Assembly (NCBI GenBank): GCA_015039365.1
Contig: WION01000668.1
Span: forward strand, 1-25,154
Direction: 5' to 3'
DNA: 25,154 bases
Source of the DNA: Amanita rubescens
Lineage: Eukaryota > Basidiomycota > Agaricomycetes > Agaricales > Amanitaceae
The first letter of the stretch is position 1. Each line of letters starts with the position of its first letter. Both the position numbers and the translations under genes were made by a program. Positions 1 through 9,245 of this stretch are shown here, piece by piece. The notes under the pieces were generated by a model. That model saw nothing but the letters and a program-made list of their open reading frames with translations, was not told where the DNA came from and ran no database searches.

Positions 1-587
1 CGACATTTCCTCGGAGGAGGGTTCGTGTTCAGAAACGACCACAGCAACAAGTTAGTCAATACAACACCTGCTTTGTCCGATTATGTTGGCCCTGAACCCC
101 TTGCAGGGCAAAGCCCACATCGGTATATCGATTTTTCTTCACCTAATTTCACCTAAGCAAGCGCCTAGATATGTTATCGTCGCTTACATTCAACCGCCTA
201 ACTTTGAGAAGATTGCCCCTATTTCGTTAACGAATCTACATCCAGACTCTATTTTAACCTTTCGAATTTCGAAGAGGAGGTCCATTTAGGAAACCCAATA
301 GCTGGCAATTTCTTCTATGCGGCCAACACCACGGTGACTACCACGGTTTCGTCCATGTCAGCATCCTTTGTCAATGTCGGAGCTGTATATTCACTGACTC
401 ACTCTATCCCCAGGACGTCTTCGTCCTCTACATCAACGAGCGCAACACCCTCAAGCATCTCGACTACCAATTCGGCCCAAACGGCGAAATTCAACTGGTT
501 CCCGACTATTGCTCTTTTGCTAGTTCTGAGAGCACGTACAGTACCGTACTATTTAATACCTTGCTTGAAAGCAAGGTTATTCGTTAG
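1..587 (+). CDS. 3' exons of an unidentified multi-exon gene, truncated by the left window edge
   Basis: I do not recognise this gene. Two segments look coding. One runs from about 211 to 369 and reads DCPYFVNESTSRLYFN, then a stretch with GNPIAGNFFYAANTT. The second (414-587) reads DVFVLYINERNTLKHLDYQ and ends FNTLLESKVIR at the TAG stop 585-587. They are in different frames, so an intron must join them. A phase-compatible 44-nt intron is 370-413, with a CTGAC branch-like motif shortly before the CAG acceptor; donors at 334 or 346 would also keep phase. Upstream, a donor-like GTTAGT at 51 and an acceptor at 106 suggest at least one more exon near 1-50, but I could not connect it cleanly. The composition (Tyr, Asn, Phe, Thr-rich, possible N-glycosylation sites) resembles a secreted or beta-rich protein; that is inference only. 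Start, length and function are unknown. Confidence 0.45.
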
Positions 588-1573
588 AGAGTTTCTGTCC
601 ACAATAATGCCAAACACCTCGGCAAAGTCCGCCGCTTCCAGGCCCCACGGCCGCCGCCCAGCGATCCCTCGCGTTCCTCCCCCCCCCCCCTCCCCTTCCT
701 CTCCACCGCACTCGCCTATTGGGCCGGACGTCGCTTTGCCCTCTCTGACCCCGACCGCTGTCGCGTTCTTTCGCCAACCCTACCGACCCGACAACCCGGC
801 AATGTCCAACGTTTCGCATGGGGGCCGAGATTGCCTCCGTCCGAGGACCCTCTCTGTGCCGCCAGATCGTTTGCAATGGGCTCCACCTCGATGAATATGC
901 GTCTTGATGATCGGGAAACCCAACCGAAAAAAGAAAAAAAAAAAGGTCCCGTTAATTTTGTCTTTTGGGTCGGACGTGGACTCCCCTTCTTTGTCCCTGA
1001 CGCCTAGAGTATGCGTATTTCACCGTGCCTAACGTCAGACTAAAAAATTGGCACAGATGTCTGGCCATGTTGAAGAGGCCCATGAAGAAGTTTTAAACCG
1101 CCTCTCCGATTTGCGGTGGAGTACTCTCCGTCACTATGCCTCTTTTTCTGTGGACTCCCATCTACGGATCGCAGGAACAAGCACGACTATCTATTGGATC
1201 ATCCGCAGTTCACCACCATCTGTCTTAGACCGACTTTTGACGTTCGCAGCAGAAGCTTCACAACAGCCGAATCATCTCGGAAAACGCACGCGTGCTCGGG
1301 ACGGCACTGACGGGACGAACCAGCCGCCACCCGTGTTAGAGCTGCCGAAGCCGTGGACTCCTCGTCGTTTCTTGAGGTACCCACCGCGCCGAGCGAAGGC
1401 ACTGCTATCGATCATTCTACGACGCCACCTCAAACGAGGCCTTGGATCTGGTGTCGTGGCGTCTGCGGCAGACACGCATTTTTGAAAGCGGACCTCTTAA
1501 AATGGTTTTCCTTACACGCGATTCCCAACCGTCGCCGCTTGGCCCCGCGACCCCACATCCTGATCACGACCTC
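588..1573. other. No convincing gene; GC-rich and low-complexity DNA upstream of the decayed transposon
   Basis: This stretch holds open frames but none with recognisable protein character. It includes a C-run of 12 (679-690) inside a longer pyrimidine-rich, GC-rich block (about 630-880), and an A-rich run (927-944). The frames predict proline, serine and arginine-rich peptides typical of chance translation of GC-rich sequence. The part from about 1045 may be the eroded N-terminal region of the Helitron described next, because Helitron proteins of this kind start several hundred bases before the DUF6570 segment, but I could not recognise specific residues. Confidence 0.4.
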
Positions 1574-2560
1574 TTTCACAATCTTTTACTGGAGCCATTG
1601 GGCACTCGACAAATGCCGGATGGCTTCTTCGTTCGAATCTGTCGTCACTGCGACGGGATTTAAAGAACGGCGACCTGAACCGTCCGCCCAGATGATCCTT
1701 GGCTAACAACCTCTGGATCGGGAGGGTTCCACCGTTCTGACGTGCCTAAGCTTTCCGGAACAGCTGCTCGTAGCTTTGGTCTATCCAAGGGTTTTTGTAT
1801 TCAAGCTATTTCCGAGGCGAGTGAACAATTTTTACTTGGTTCAGACAACCCTAGCCTTCAGAGAGCGATGCGTGGGAATGTCTGCAGCTACGAGCTGGAT
1901 GCGCCAGGTATTGCTGAAATGGTTCAGGGAAACTTGATGCCTCGTCGTCCGGAAATTCTGGCCTCCGTCATCCAAATTACCTTGTTCGGCCAGCGACGAT
2001 TGCCCGAAAACTGGATGCGTAACCTCTTTCGCATTCGAAGGAACTATATCCAGGAGGCTCTAGTCTGGTTGAAAGCCAATAATCCAAGATTTTACGGACA
2101 CATTCGCATCTCTTCCAAACACCTGGATTCTCTTCCCGATGATGGCGTCCCTTGGAATTGATGGCCATCGCCCGTCATTCGACGATCGGATTTAGTGCAT
2201 GAGCAGAATGACTCTTATATTCCGGCGAGAACGATGAAATAGGTATTCTGGAATCCTTTTCTCTGTCGTCTCACGTGAGACTCATATGTTCAGATTCGGA
2301 TGCTGCAATGCTGACGTCGATTCAGAGAGGGTCATTTCCGATGAAGATGACCTCGAATCTGGTGCGTCTCGTTTTCTTAGGTCCCCCTTGCTGTCTATCT
2401 GACGATATTCTTCAGTGCCCCCCGAGGTCTTTCCGATTCAGGTTTCGGGCGCCATAGATACGGATCTCACCTCCGTGTCGGCGCCTGACCTCTTGCGACA
2501 AGGTCTGTCCAATCTGTGCTCTGACTCGCGAGAACCTCCATATGGCGTTCATTGCTGAAT
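1574..2560 (+). mobile_element. Decayed Helitron transposon fragment (DUF6570-like region of the helicase protein)
   Basis: Conceptual translation gives, in order, pieces that match my knowledge of the DUF6570 region found upstream of the Rep/helicase domains in fungal Helitrons: LLLEPLGTRQMPDGFF (about 1585-1640), SLANNLWIGRVPPF (1696-1737), LSFPEQLLVALVYPRVFVFK (about 1749-1808), then a longer piece from about 1866 to 2158 with MPRRPEILASVIQIT, EALVWLKANNPRFYG and SLPDDGVPWN. A final piece near 2418-2510 reads PPEVFPIQVSGAIDTDLTSV. The pieces lie in different reading frames: the frame changes after each of the first three. In-frame TGA codons occur at 1693-1695 and 1738-1740. No Rep HUH motif or Pif1 helicase motif is visible downstream, so this is an internal or 5'-derived remnant, not a working element. 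I could not define the ends (5' TC, 3' hairpin-CTRR). Confidence 0.75.
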
Positions 2561-3029
2561 GGTCTGGAACTCGAAGGTTTTCGTAAAATGGATCAGGATG
2601 ACAAGAAATTTGTCACAAAGTACAAATACGTGGTGCCCGCTAATGCGAGATCCTACCCGCCGAAACTTCAGGAATCCCAAATCAGATGGGCACGAGGGCA
2701 TCTTTGAGGTTCAAATGCGAGGTTCTGTTCACGTACACATTATCAAAAAACGAAACGAAGGAGGCGAAATATGATGTATGAACGCTCTTGGAAGGTTCAA
2801 AAGCGAGGTTCTATTCACGTATGGCAGATTATCAGAGAACAAACTAAGGAGGGGAATTATGATGTATGCGACGACTTCACTTCTTAGTCCAATTTTAGTA
2901 GCATACGCTGTCTCTTGGAATGGATTTCAAGCAAGGTTGCTGCCGCCGCAGGCGGCGCTCCCCGAGTTTATAAGTTGCCTGTTATGCGCCACCGTAAACA
3001 TTGTCAAACAAACTTTACCTACTCCCACC
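2561..3029. other. Transposon flank, tandem duplication and presumed SF3B6 promoter
   Basis: No gene is supported here. One frame (about 2571-2705) gives a lysine-rich peptide with KYKYVVPANARSYPPKL that looks protein-like but ends at a TGA and has no obvious splice partner; it may be transposon-carried or eroded host sequence. The stretch 2706-2868 is an imperfect tandem duplication (see separate entry). The last about 150 bases before 3030 must hold the promoter and leader of SF3B6; I see no clear TATA box. Confidence 0.4.
2706..2868. repeat. Imperfect tandem duplication, unit about 86-88 bp
   Basis: Copy 1 (2706-2780) and copy 2 (2792-2868) align over their whole length. Shared blocks include AGGTTCAAA.GCGAGGTTCT, TTCACGTA, ATTATCA..., AAGGAGG and ATGATGTATG. 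The offset grows from 86 bp at the left to 88 bp at the right, so the copies differ by point changes and a small indel. The level of divergence suggests an old duplication. It lies between the Helitron remnant and SF3B6. Confidence 0.75.
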
Positions 3030-3504
3030 ATGGCCTTCAGACCTGCTGTAAGCCGTTCATCTTCATGATGAGTTATAGATTTACTCGGTTGGACTTGATA
3101 GGCTAAGCTTCCGCCTGGTGCTAACAGGATTCTTTTTGTCAAGAATCTGAACTATTCAATCACTGGAGACGATTTGTATGACTTGTTCGGTCGATATGGT
3201 AGCATACGTCAATTGCGAATAGGGAATGAGCCCAAAACAAAAGGCACGGCTTTCGTTGTTTTGAGGACGTCATGGATGTGAGAGTGTTTATGTATTGCCC
3301 TACAGGCCGTGTCATGACGTCTTCTTTTAGGCGAAGAATGCACTTGATCATTTGAACGGTTTCCACCTTCAGGAGCGTTATATCGTTGTACTGTACCACA
3401 TGCCTGCCAAGCAAGACGCCGCAGCGCAAAAAGCTGACATAGCGAAGCGAGAAGAAGAATTGGCTCAGTTGAAGAAGAAGCATGGCATTGGAGACGAATT
3501 ATAA
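3030..3504 (+). CDS. SF3B6: Splicing factor 3B subunit 6 (p14 branch-site protein), with an apparent 1-bp frameshift
   Basis: SF3B6/p14 is an RRM protein of the U2 snRNP SF3b complex that sits by the branch-point adenosine. Exon 1 is 3030-3047 (MAFRPA), intron 3048-3107, exon 2 3108-3277, intron 3278-3330, exon 3 3331-3504. Exon 2 reads LPPGANRILFVKNLNYS and continues through the RRM (DLYDLFGRYGSIRQLRIGN, then EPKTKGTAFVV). Exon 3 begins AKNALDHLNGFHLQERYIVV and ends KKKHGIGDEL. RNP2 (ILFVKN) and RNP1 (KGTAFVV) are both present. The anomaly is at about 3261: after GTAFVV the family has Tyr-Glu-Asp, but the DNA has one base too few, so the EDVMD codons and the exon 3 frame are out of register with the start of exon 2. 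No alternative GT..AG pair repairs this. It is either a real pseudogenising deletion or a base-calling error; flanking conservation and intact splice sites favour an error or a very recent event. Confidence 0.85.
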
Positions 3505-3750
3505 ATGTGAGAGACATGTATTTTTACCAGATCAAACCTCTTGAATTATGCCCTGTAGAATCACTCAAAGCAGCAGCAGGCAAGCAGTTCGAGGATATCG
3601 ATCTTATGTAGATCGGTCGTACGCAGAATGTATGCGCTTCTTTTGTCATAATCCCCCAAAATGACCATGGACCTTTTTTGCATTGCGTGTAGTTTTAGGT
3701 TATTACTAATATAATATCATGATAGTCATGCAAACCAACAAACGCCTCTA

Positions 3751-4244
3751 CTACTTTTTGTTGATGATGCACTGCGGGCACAGTTTGTCCAAATGGGGAG
3801 AATACTGTTCTGGAAACAGTCGGCTTTGAATTGTCAGTTTTTCGCGATGCCTTTTTACGGGTAAAATGAACCTCACTATTGCCAACATGTGGCTGTGCAC
3901 ATTGGAGGAGCACATTCCTTGGGATGCGCAGGACTAAACTTGCATGTGGCAGAGCTACATTTTATCTGTCATCTCGAGCGTTAGGCTATTTCCGGGCTGA
4001 TTGCCAGCACACGCACTTCTTCATCAGGCTACAGGAATGGTGAGATTATTTTTCTCGATACCTGAAAAACCATAACCATACCAGATTAACTGCGTGCCCG
4101 CATCTAAAACACAAGAGATCAATAATCTTCTTTACAATAGAAGATCATTACTTACCGCTTATATAGGTTGCGTACTCTATCCGCGAATATGTCAACGAAC
4201 GGTAATAAAAGTGCGTCTAGGACTCACCGTCGCCATGTACACAT
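3751..4244 (-). CDS. Small cysteine-rich protein encoded by six micro-exons, function unknown
   Basis: Exons on the minus strand are 4228-4244, 4156-4176, 4082-4103, 4017-4028, 3877-3965 and 3751-3823, separated by introns of 51, 52, 53, 51 and 53 nt, all GT..AG. Joined, they give 234 nt (77 residues plus TAG) with every junction in phase. The protein starts MCTWRRVRNLYKRCGHAVNL and ends LCPQCIINKK. It has nine cysteines (2, 14, 27, 32, 42, 47, 51, 69, 72), including CGH at 14-16 and a CPQC pair at 69-72, plus His16, His38 and His64; this suggests zinc binding or dense disulfides. There is no signal peptide. It resembles short cysteine-rich hypothetical proteins I recall from mushroom-forming fungi (pattern CTWRR..CGH...CKFSP..HP...C..TCWQYR.FPEQYSP), but I know of no assigned function. 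Uniform intron sizes, branch-like motifs (CTAAC before exon 5, CTGAC before exon 6) and the coherent pattern make chance assembly unlikely. Confidence 0.8.
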
Positions 4245-5651
4245 TCTGGGAAAAGAGCTAGAGTGAGTTAGGGAGTCTGGCATTGGTTATGTGCCAAATA
4301 TATAGTCTCGAAAACTTCGACATTCATACAACTCGCACGACCACTAGCGTCCACGCAAAACGCGATCATTAACAGGACAAGATTAGAGGTACGTTACCGA
4401 GATCGGAGAGCAGTGAGGCGATTACCTATCCGGGCTTTATTTGAACTTCAGGGACTCCTCATGAGGGAAGAAAAGTTCGAGTTTGCACGACTTGGTACCG
4501 TATTCTATGAAGACTTTTCCCGAGAACTGCCGTCTCCAATGTCTCGAGTTCACACCCGAGGATAGCCAACGCCTCGGTCATTCTATAGATACCAGGTCAA
4601 AAGCTAATCAATCCCGCGCCCAATGGTCGCCCGGTACAAAAAAGGACTACCTGGAGAAGTCACCCCGTCCACGCGTCTCACCGACATTGGAGGCGGTAGA
4701 TCGTCGCTTACGATGAGTTGCCTTCTTGAGAAACTCGTTGACTTAATGAAGGCTCGAGTCAACCACGAGTTAAGATTCCGCGTTACGAAACGACAGATCA
4801 GATCTTTCCTCACACATCGATGTCACGAAGATGTGGGTCCTGACACGCGTGTCATGATGGACGGTGACCAGTGATATTGATACGTACAACAACGGTCACG
4901 CTCCATTCATAAACGTGCTGAACGCACGGATTGGGGAACAAGTTGACATTAGTGGCTGGGGAAGCAGCTGTTTGCCGCATGGTTTTCCGCTGGACTTGTG
5001 TGAATTATTGACGGAGATCCAGCAGTCGTGAATCCATGCCTAATCCCGCGATTACGCGGGCCCCGTTCATAAGGGCATCCAGGGAACCGGGAAACCTGAA
5101 CGCGTCTTTGAGGGCACGATGAGGCGAGGAAAGTTTATCTCCCAGTAAATCACCTGTACACAGCAGAGCGATATCGATACCGCTCACCCTGACAGTGTGC
5201 GCTGTTCAGTAGTAGTATCGATATCAACATTGATATCCAACTGTCAACTAATTGTCGCTTCTTCATCAAGGGCTAATGCCGACCCCGTTCACGATGAATC
5301 GATCTGAGGCACCTTCGTTTCGTCTCCGCCTAATTCAAGCTTGTGCGAAAATGAACAAGTATTAACTAACCATGCTAGCGCTAGTACTTTATCGGTTTCG
5401 GGTCCTAGAAGTAATCTCCAGGTGCCGCCATTCTCGGCGGTGCATTTTGGATGCCAGACGGAAACAATAAACCCTGAGTACTGGGCACGTCACACGCTTC
5501 TAGAAAGCAGTTCACGGATTCACCGATGTGATTTGGCCGATAGTCAAAAAGATACCCTGAACAGGACTGATACTACGGAAAATATAACACGGCAATACAG
5601 TAAATATAATCTACAAAAGCAATAATCGTATGATGTCCGATGGCAACATCC
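4245..5651. other. Gene-poor stretch, no supported gene
   Basis: I read both strands and found no frame with recognisable protein character and no chain of splice-compatible frames. Open frames at 4483-4716 and 4623-4874 (plus), 5005-5187 (minus) and 5341-5625 (plus) have no family resemblance. The segment just upstream of 4244 should contain the promoter of the cysteine-rich gene. Visible structures are a short perfect hairpin, CCCGCG-ATTA-CGCGGG (5045-5060), and an 11-bp inverted repeat at 5170-5225 (separate entry). The last part is 3' flank of FAL1. Confidence 0.5.
5170..5225. repeat. Inverted repeat, 11-bp arms built on GATATCGATAC
   Basis: Left arm GATATCGATAC (5170-5180) and right arm GTATCGATATC (5215-5225) are exact reverse complements separated by 34 nt. 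A further GATATC lies just beyond (5232-5237). No gene or known element is attached to it, so it could be a remnant of a small inverted-repeat transposon, a binding site or chance. Confidence 0.5.
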
Positions 5652-7260
5652 TCAAATAAGTTCCGCCGCATTCACTGGCATTTCGTCCTGATTAAAAAGA
5701 AGTCAGCATCTAAAATGAATCGAGTAGGGTAAAGGACTCACAATTTGTGTACTGTAGAATTGCTCTGTGATAGGGTAAGTATGATGGCAAATATTCTCAC
5801 AGGTGTTACTCACCAATGTCGCGCAGAATCCGAACATCATCAACAGTGACAAACTTTGTAATCCAGGTTAGCAAACGAATGTCTCATCCAATAAACAACT
5901 TACGTTAATGGCTACACCTTTTCGACCAAAGCGACCCGAGCGTCCGATACGGTGAATATAGTTTTCTCGATTCCTGTACATAAGTAAATGAATCAGCACG
6001 TTATCAATAATAGACAATGGACCAGCGTACGCGGGTAGGTCATAATTAATAACCAGGGAAACTTGCTGGACATCAATTCCTCGTGCCCAAACGTCCGTTG
6101 TTATGAGCACACGCCTAAACCCTTGTGGATTAATCTCCAGAATGTTATTCGGCAGCCGAAACTTACGAGGTCCCGCTCCTAAATTCTGCCATAATAGCAT
6201 CACGTTCTTTCTGAACCATTTCACCATGCATTGATGAAACGGTAAAATTGGAAGCCCGCATTTTTTCGGTTAACCAATCTACCTATAAATAGAGATCAGT
6301 CAGTGTCTCTTAACGTGGATGAGACTTATGACCAACTTTTCTGCGTGTGTTGCAGAAGATAACGGCTTGCGTGATAGTAAGCGTGTCATAAAGATCGCAA
6401 AGTGTATCGAACTTCCAATCCTCTTTCTCCACGGCAACGAAAAATTGTTTGATACCCTCAAGGGTCAACTCGTCACGTTTGACAAGTATGCGGATAGGGT
6501 CGGTCATGAATTTTGTCGTCATTTCTAGAACATCATAAGGCAAAGTAGCACTTAGGAGTACCACTTGGGTTGCTGGGGGTAGATATCGATAAACATCATA
6601 TATTTGGTCCTTGAAACCCTTATTCAGCAGCTCGTCTGCCTCGTCAAGAACAAGCATTTTGATGTTCCGTGTACGAAGGCATCTCCGTCTGATCATGTCA
6701 AACACGCGACCTGGTGTGCCCGAAACGACGTGTTGACCATATTCCAACTTCCTAATGTCTTCGCCAATGGATGTTCCGCCAATGCAGGCATGGCATTGGA
6801 CATTCATATAATCACCCAGGGCAAGCACGACGGACTGAATTTGAGTTGCAAGCTCACGTGTTGGTGACAGAACCAACGCCTGCGTCTCGCGTACTGTGAC
6901 GTCGATGGATTGAAGGATAGAGATTGAGAAAGTCGCCGTTTTACCAGTCCCTGACTGAGCCTGAGCGATCACATCACGGCCTTGCGTAATGGGCAGAATG
7001 GCACGCTGCTGGATTGCCGAGGGTTTTTCAAAGTCTATGACGCGTTCTGAGAATATAATTGACAGAAGGGAGAGGGAATGCCTCACTGTATGCATATATT
7101 CCGCGTAGGAGATCTTCCTTGAGGCCGAGGTCGTCGAAAGTAGAAATTACTGATACAGCTTCCGAGGATTCAAAAACAAGTTTCTGGAATGGTAGGGTCA
7201 GAAAATGATAGAAGACAAAGAGAAAAGGCTCACTTCGTCACCAGGATTGATTCCGGACAT
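5652..7260 (-). CDS. FAL1: DEAD-box RNA helicase eIF4A3/FAL1
   Basis: ATP-dependent RNA helicase of the eIF4A family; the eIF4A3 branch forms the core of the exon junction complex in most eukaryotes, and yeast Fal1 acts in 18S rRNA processing. Nine exons: 7234-7260, 7087-7183, 6337-7034, 6167-6282, 6031-6114, 5904-5973, 5814-5853, 5742-5764, 5652-5687. They sum to 1191 nt, 396 residues, the usual family length, with all phases consistent. Motifs: Q motif (FEKPSAIQQ, about 43-51), Walker A AQSGTGKT (67-74), PTRELA (99-104), TPGR (148-151), DEAD (172-175), SAT (203-205), VIFCNT (266-271), ARGIDVQ (323-329) and [13 protein letters not shown] (348-360). The segments FDMIRRR and the C-terminus [15 protein letters not shown] mark it as eIF4A3-type and not translation eIF4A. 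Its start codon lies 51 bp from the divergent SF3A3 start. Nothing is missing. Confidence 0.97.
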
Positions 7261-7311
7261 TTTTTGAGGTGAGTGTTGAAACGAGAGCTGAGTTTGAAAA
7301 TAAACTGAGCC
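7261..7311. promoter_or_regulatory. 51-bp divergent intergenic region between FAL1 and SF3A3
   Basis: Only 51 bp separate the two ATGs, so both leaders and core promoters must fit here or overlap the neighbouring coding sequence. I see no TATA box on either strand. Such spacing implies shared, TATA-less control of the two RNA-processing genes; this is inference from geometry. Confidence 0.6.
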
Positions 7312-9172
7312 ATGGACTCCATCATCGAGGTCCAGCGCCAGACCCACGAAGAAATCGAGCTCCTCGAAACTGCTCTCTACACCCTGCTTTCTAGACACCA
7401 GTCATCCCATGACCGCAAGCTGCAGGCAGAACACAGGGCTGCGCAGATACTTGAACGTATATTTGCCAGGGTCAGCTCGGTGAGCAACGTCTACGATGAT
7501 CACACCTCCAGAAAAGCGGAACTCGATCTCCTCTCGGCCAATGCGCAGCAGAACGACTTGTCAGAGTTCTATTCGCGGTTGGTGAAAATTCAGGAACACC
7601 ACACCAAATACCCTGATTCTGTACCAGGAGGATTCGACCTTGAGATTGCCGCTTTTGTTGACGAACCAGATCAAGAAGCAGGTGACGAGGACTTTGAGGA
7701 GGAAGACCGTAAGCTTCTTTCTCTTTGCCATATCATCCAGCTTTATTCTTTGCAGCTGTTTCCTTACTTTTTTCGGGCGAGGAATCATATGGAAAGTATC
7801 TTGACCTCTATGCCCAACATACTGCGTACTGCAATCTGAAGAACATTGGAAAGCGTCCGGGATATTTGCAGTACCTTGATATCTTGATGAACGCACAGAA
7901 CACCCCTCTTCATTCGGATTTGTCCAGAGAGACTCGCACGACTAAAGAGTTTGAAGCGTACGTCTTGCGTAGTGCCAGAGTTATCCATAGTTAACGCGCG
8001 TACACAGCTACTTGAAGGGTTTGTACACTTATTTATTCTCATTTGTCAAGCGAACGCAACCTTTGGTCGACGTTAACGCGCAAGAGCAAGCGGCCGAAGA
8101 GGAATTTGAGAAGAAGTGGGACGCAAAGGAAATAATAGGATGGGATGAACCTAGCATTGACAAGCCACAGTCAAATGGCAGCGAAAGCGGGATCTGGTGT
8201 TCAGCATGTGCGTTGACCGTTGCATATATGTACTGTTTTTTTTACCAACACCATATCAGGTCAGAAGCTATATTCAAAGCAGACCGTCTATGATGCCCAC
8301 TTGACGTCCAAAAAGCATGTTAAAGCTGCTGCAAAACAAAACTCGGAAGCACCGTCCAACCAGAACGGAGTTGCACAGGCACCTGTCACTAACTCAGCAA
8401 ATCATTCAGCTCGGACATTCCGCATCCGCAGCTGCGCCCGTTATACTACTCTTGCAACTAGATTACTTGAATCTCTAATTCCGACCCTTAATGAGACCAA
8501 ATCAAATGTAGAGCGACGCTTTTCTCTTACGGCACGCGAGCGAGAGCAAGAGCTATTGGAACAAGCCCATCCTCCGCCAACACCCGTCAATACGACAGAT
8601 GGCGCTCCAGAGGAAGAAAAAGAGGAAGAACGGATTTACAATCCCCTCAAACTACCCCTTGGCTGGGACGGAAAACCTATACCTTACTGGTTATACAAGT
8701 TACACGGTCTTGGCGTGGAATACAAGTGTGAAATATGTTCAGATTATGTTTATATGGGAAGGTGAGTTACGCGTTACTTGGCTTTATTACCATCGTTCAC
8801 ACCCTTGATTTTTAGGAAAAACTTTGATCGCCATTTCCAGGTATGTATGCTCCGGCAATTAATACGCGATCAAAACGATGTTTAACCCCAACTAGGAATC
8901 GAGGCATGCATTTGGAATGCGTGCTTTGGGTCTTCCCAACACTAAACATTTCCATGAAATCACCCGCATTGAGGATGCGCTTTCTCGTAAGTCATTATTC
9001 ACCGGTCTCTCCCTCAGGATGACACTGACTTTTGGTAGTTGCTGAGAAGCTCAAACAAGAGGGACGTCATGAAATATTTGAACAGGAGACCATGGAGGAG
9101 CTCGAGGATGATGAGGGTAATGTGTACAACCGGAAGACATATGAAGACCTCAAGAAACAGGGTTTGATATGA
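7312..9172 (+). CDS. SF3A3: Splicing factor 3A subunit 3 (SF3a60/Prp9)
   Basis: Subunit of the SF3a heterotrimer of U2 snRNP, needed for pre-spliceosome formation. Seven exons: 7312-7708, 7756-7957, 8008-8207, 8260-8761, 8816-8840, 8896-8986, 9039-9172. The total is 1551 nt, 516 residues (human about 501), all phases consistent. The N-terminus ([19 protein letters not shown]) is helical and charged. The middle carries [13 protein letters not shown] and YLQYLDILM, typical of the family. A first C2H2-like element [20 protein letters not shown] followed by KKH sits near residues 264-288, and the diagnostic C-terminal zinc finger reads [20 protein letters not shown] then [12 protein letters not shown] (about 423-458). 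It ends [10 protein letters not shown]. Its stop is 73 bp from the convergent stop of the phosphoinositide phosphatase. Its partner complex member SF3B6 lies about 4 kb upstream. Confidence 0.97.
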
Positions 9173-9245
9173 TGTATTGCTTATCTACTATATTAATCCA
9201 GTCCTTCCTAATGAAATGGACGAATTGTTAGACGGTAACTCGTCG

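Noticed and set aside
577..876. 99-codon minus-strand open frame rich in Gly and Arg
   Set aside because: It is antisense of the C-rich low-complexity block and has no protein character.
334..894. 186-codon plus-strand open frame
   Set aside because: It reads across a likely intron/exon junction of the left-edge gene in the wrong frame and then through GC-rich sequence; the downstream part is Pro/Ser-rich chance translation.
1048..1485. 145-codon plus-strand open frame upstream of the Helitron segments
   Set aside because: No recognisable Helitron or host motif; kept only as possibly eroded transposon sequence.
2707..2720. GGTTCAAA in both tandem copies, resembling a tRNA B box
   Set aside because: No A box, acceptor stem or cloverleaf can be drawn around it.
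3160..3517. Two overlapping minus-strand open frames
   Set aside because: They are antisense shadows of the SF3B6 exons.
3695..3913. 72-codon minus-strand open frame
   Set aside because: It crosses intron 5 of the cysteine-rich gene in the wrong frame; the spliced model explains the locus better.
4260..4370. Minus-strand frame beginning MIAFCVDASGRASC, upstream of the cysteine-rich gene
   Set aside because: Short, with no splice partner; at most an upstream ORF in that gene's leader.
5341..5625. 94-codon plus-strand open frame
   Set aside because: No similarity to anything I know, no splice context and no coding bias visible; treated as chance.
6604..6867. 87-codon plus-strand open frame inside FAL1
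   Set aside because: Antisense of the conserved helicase exon.
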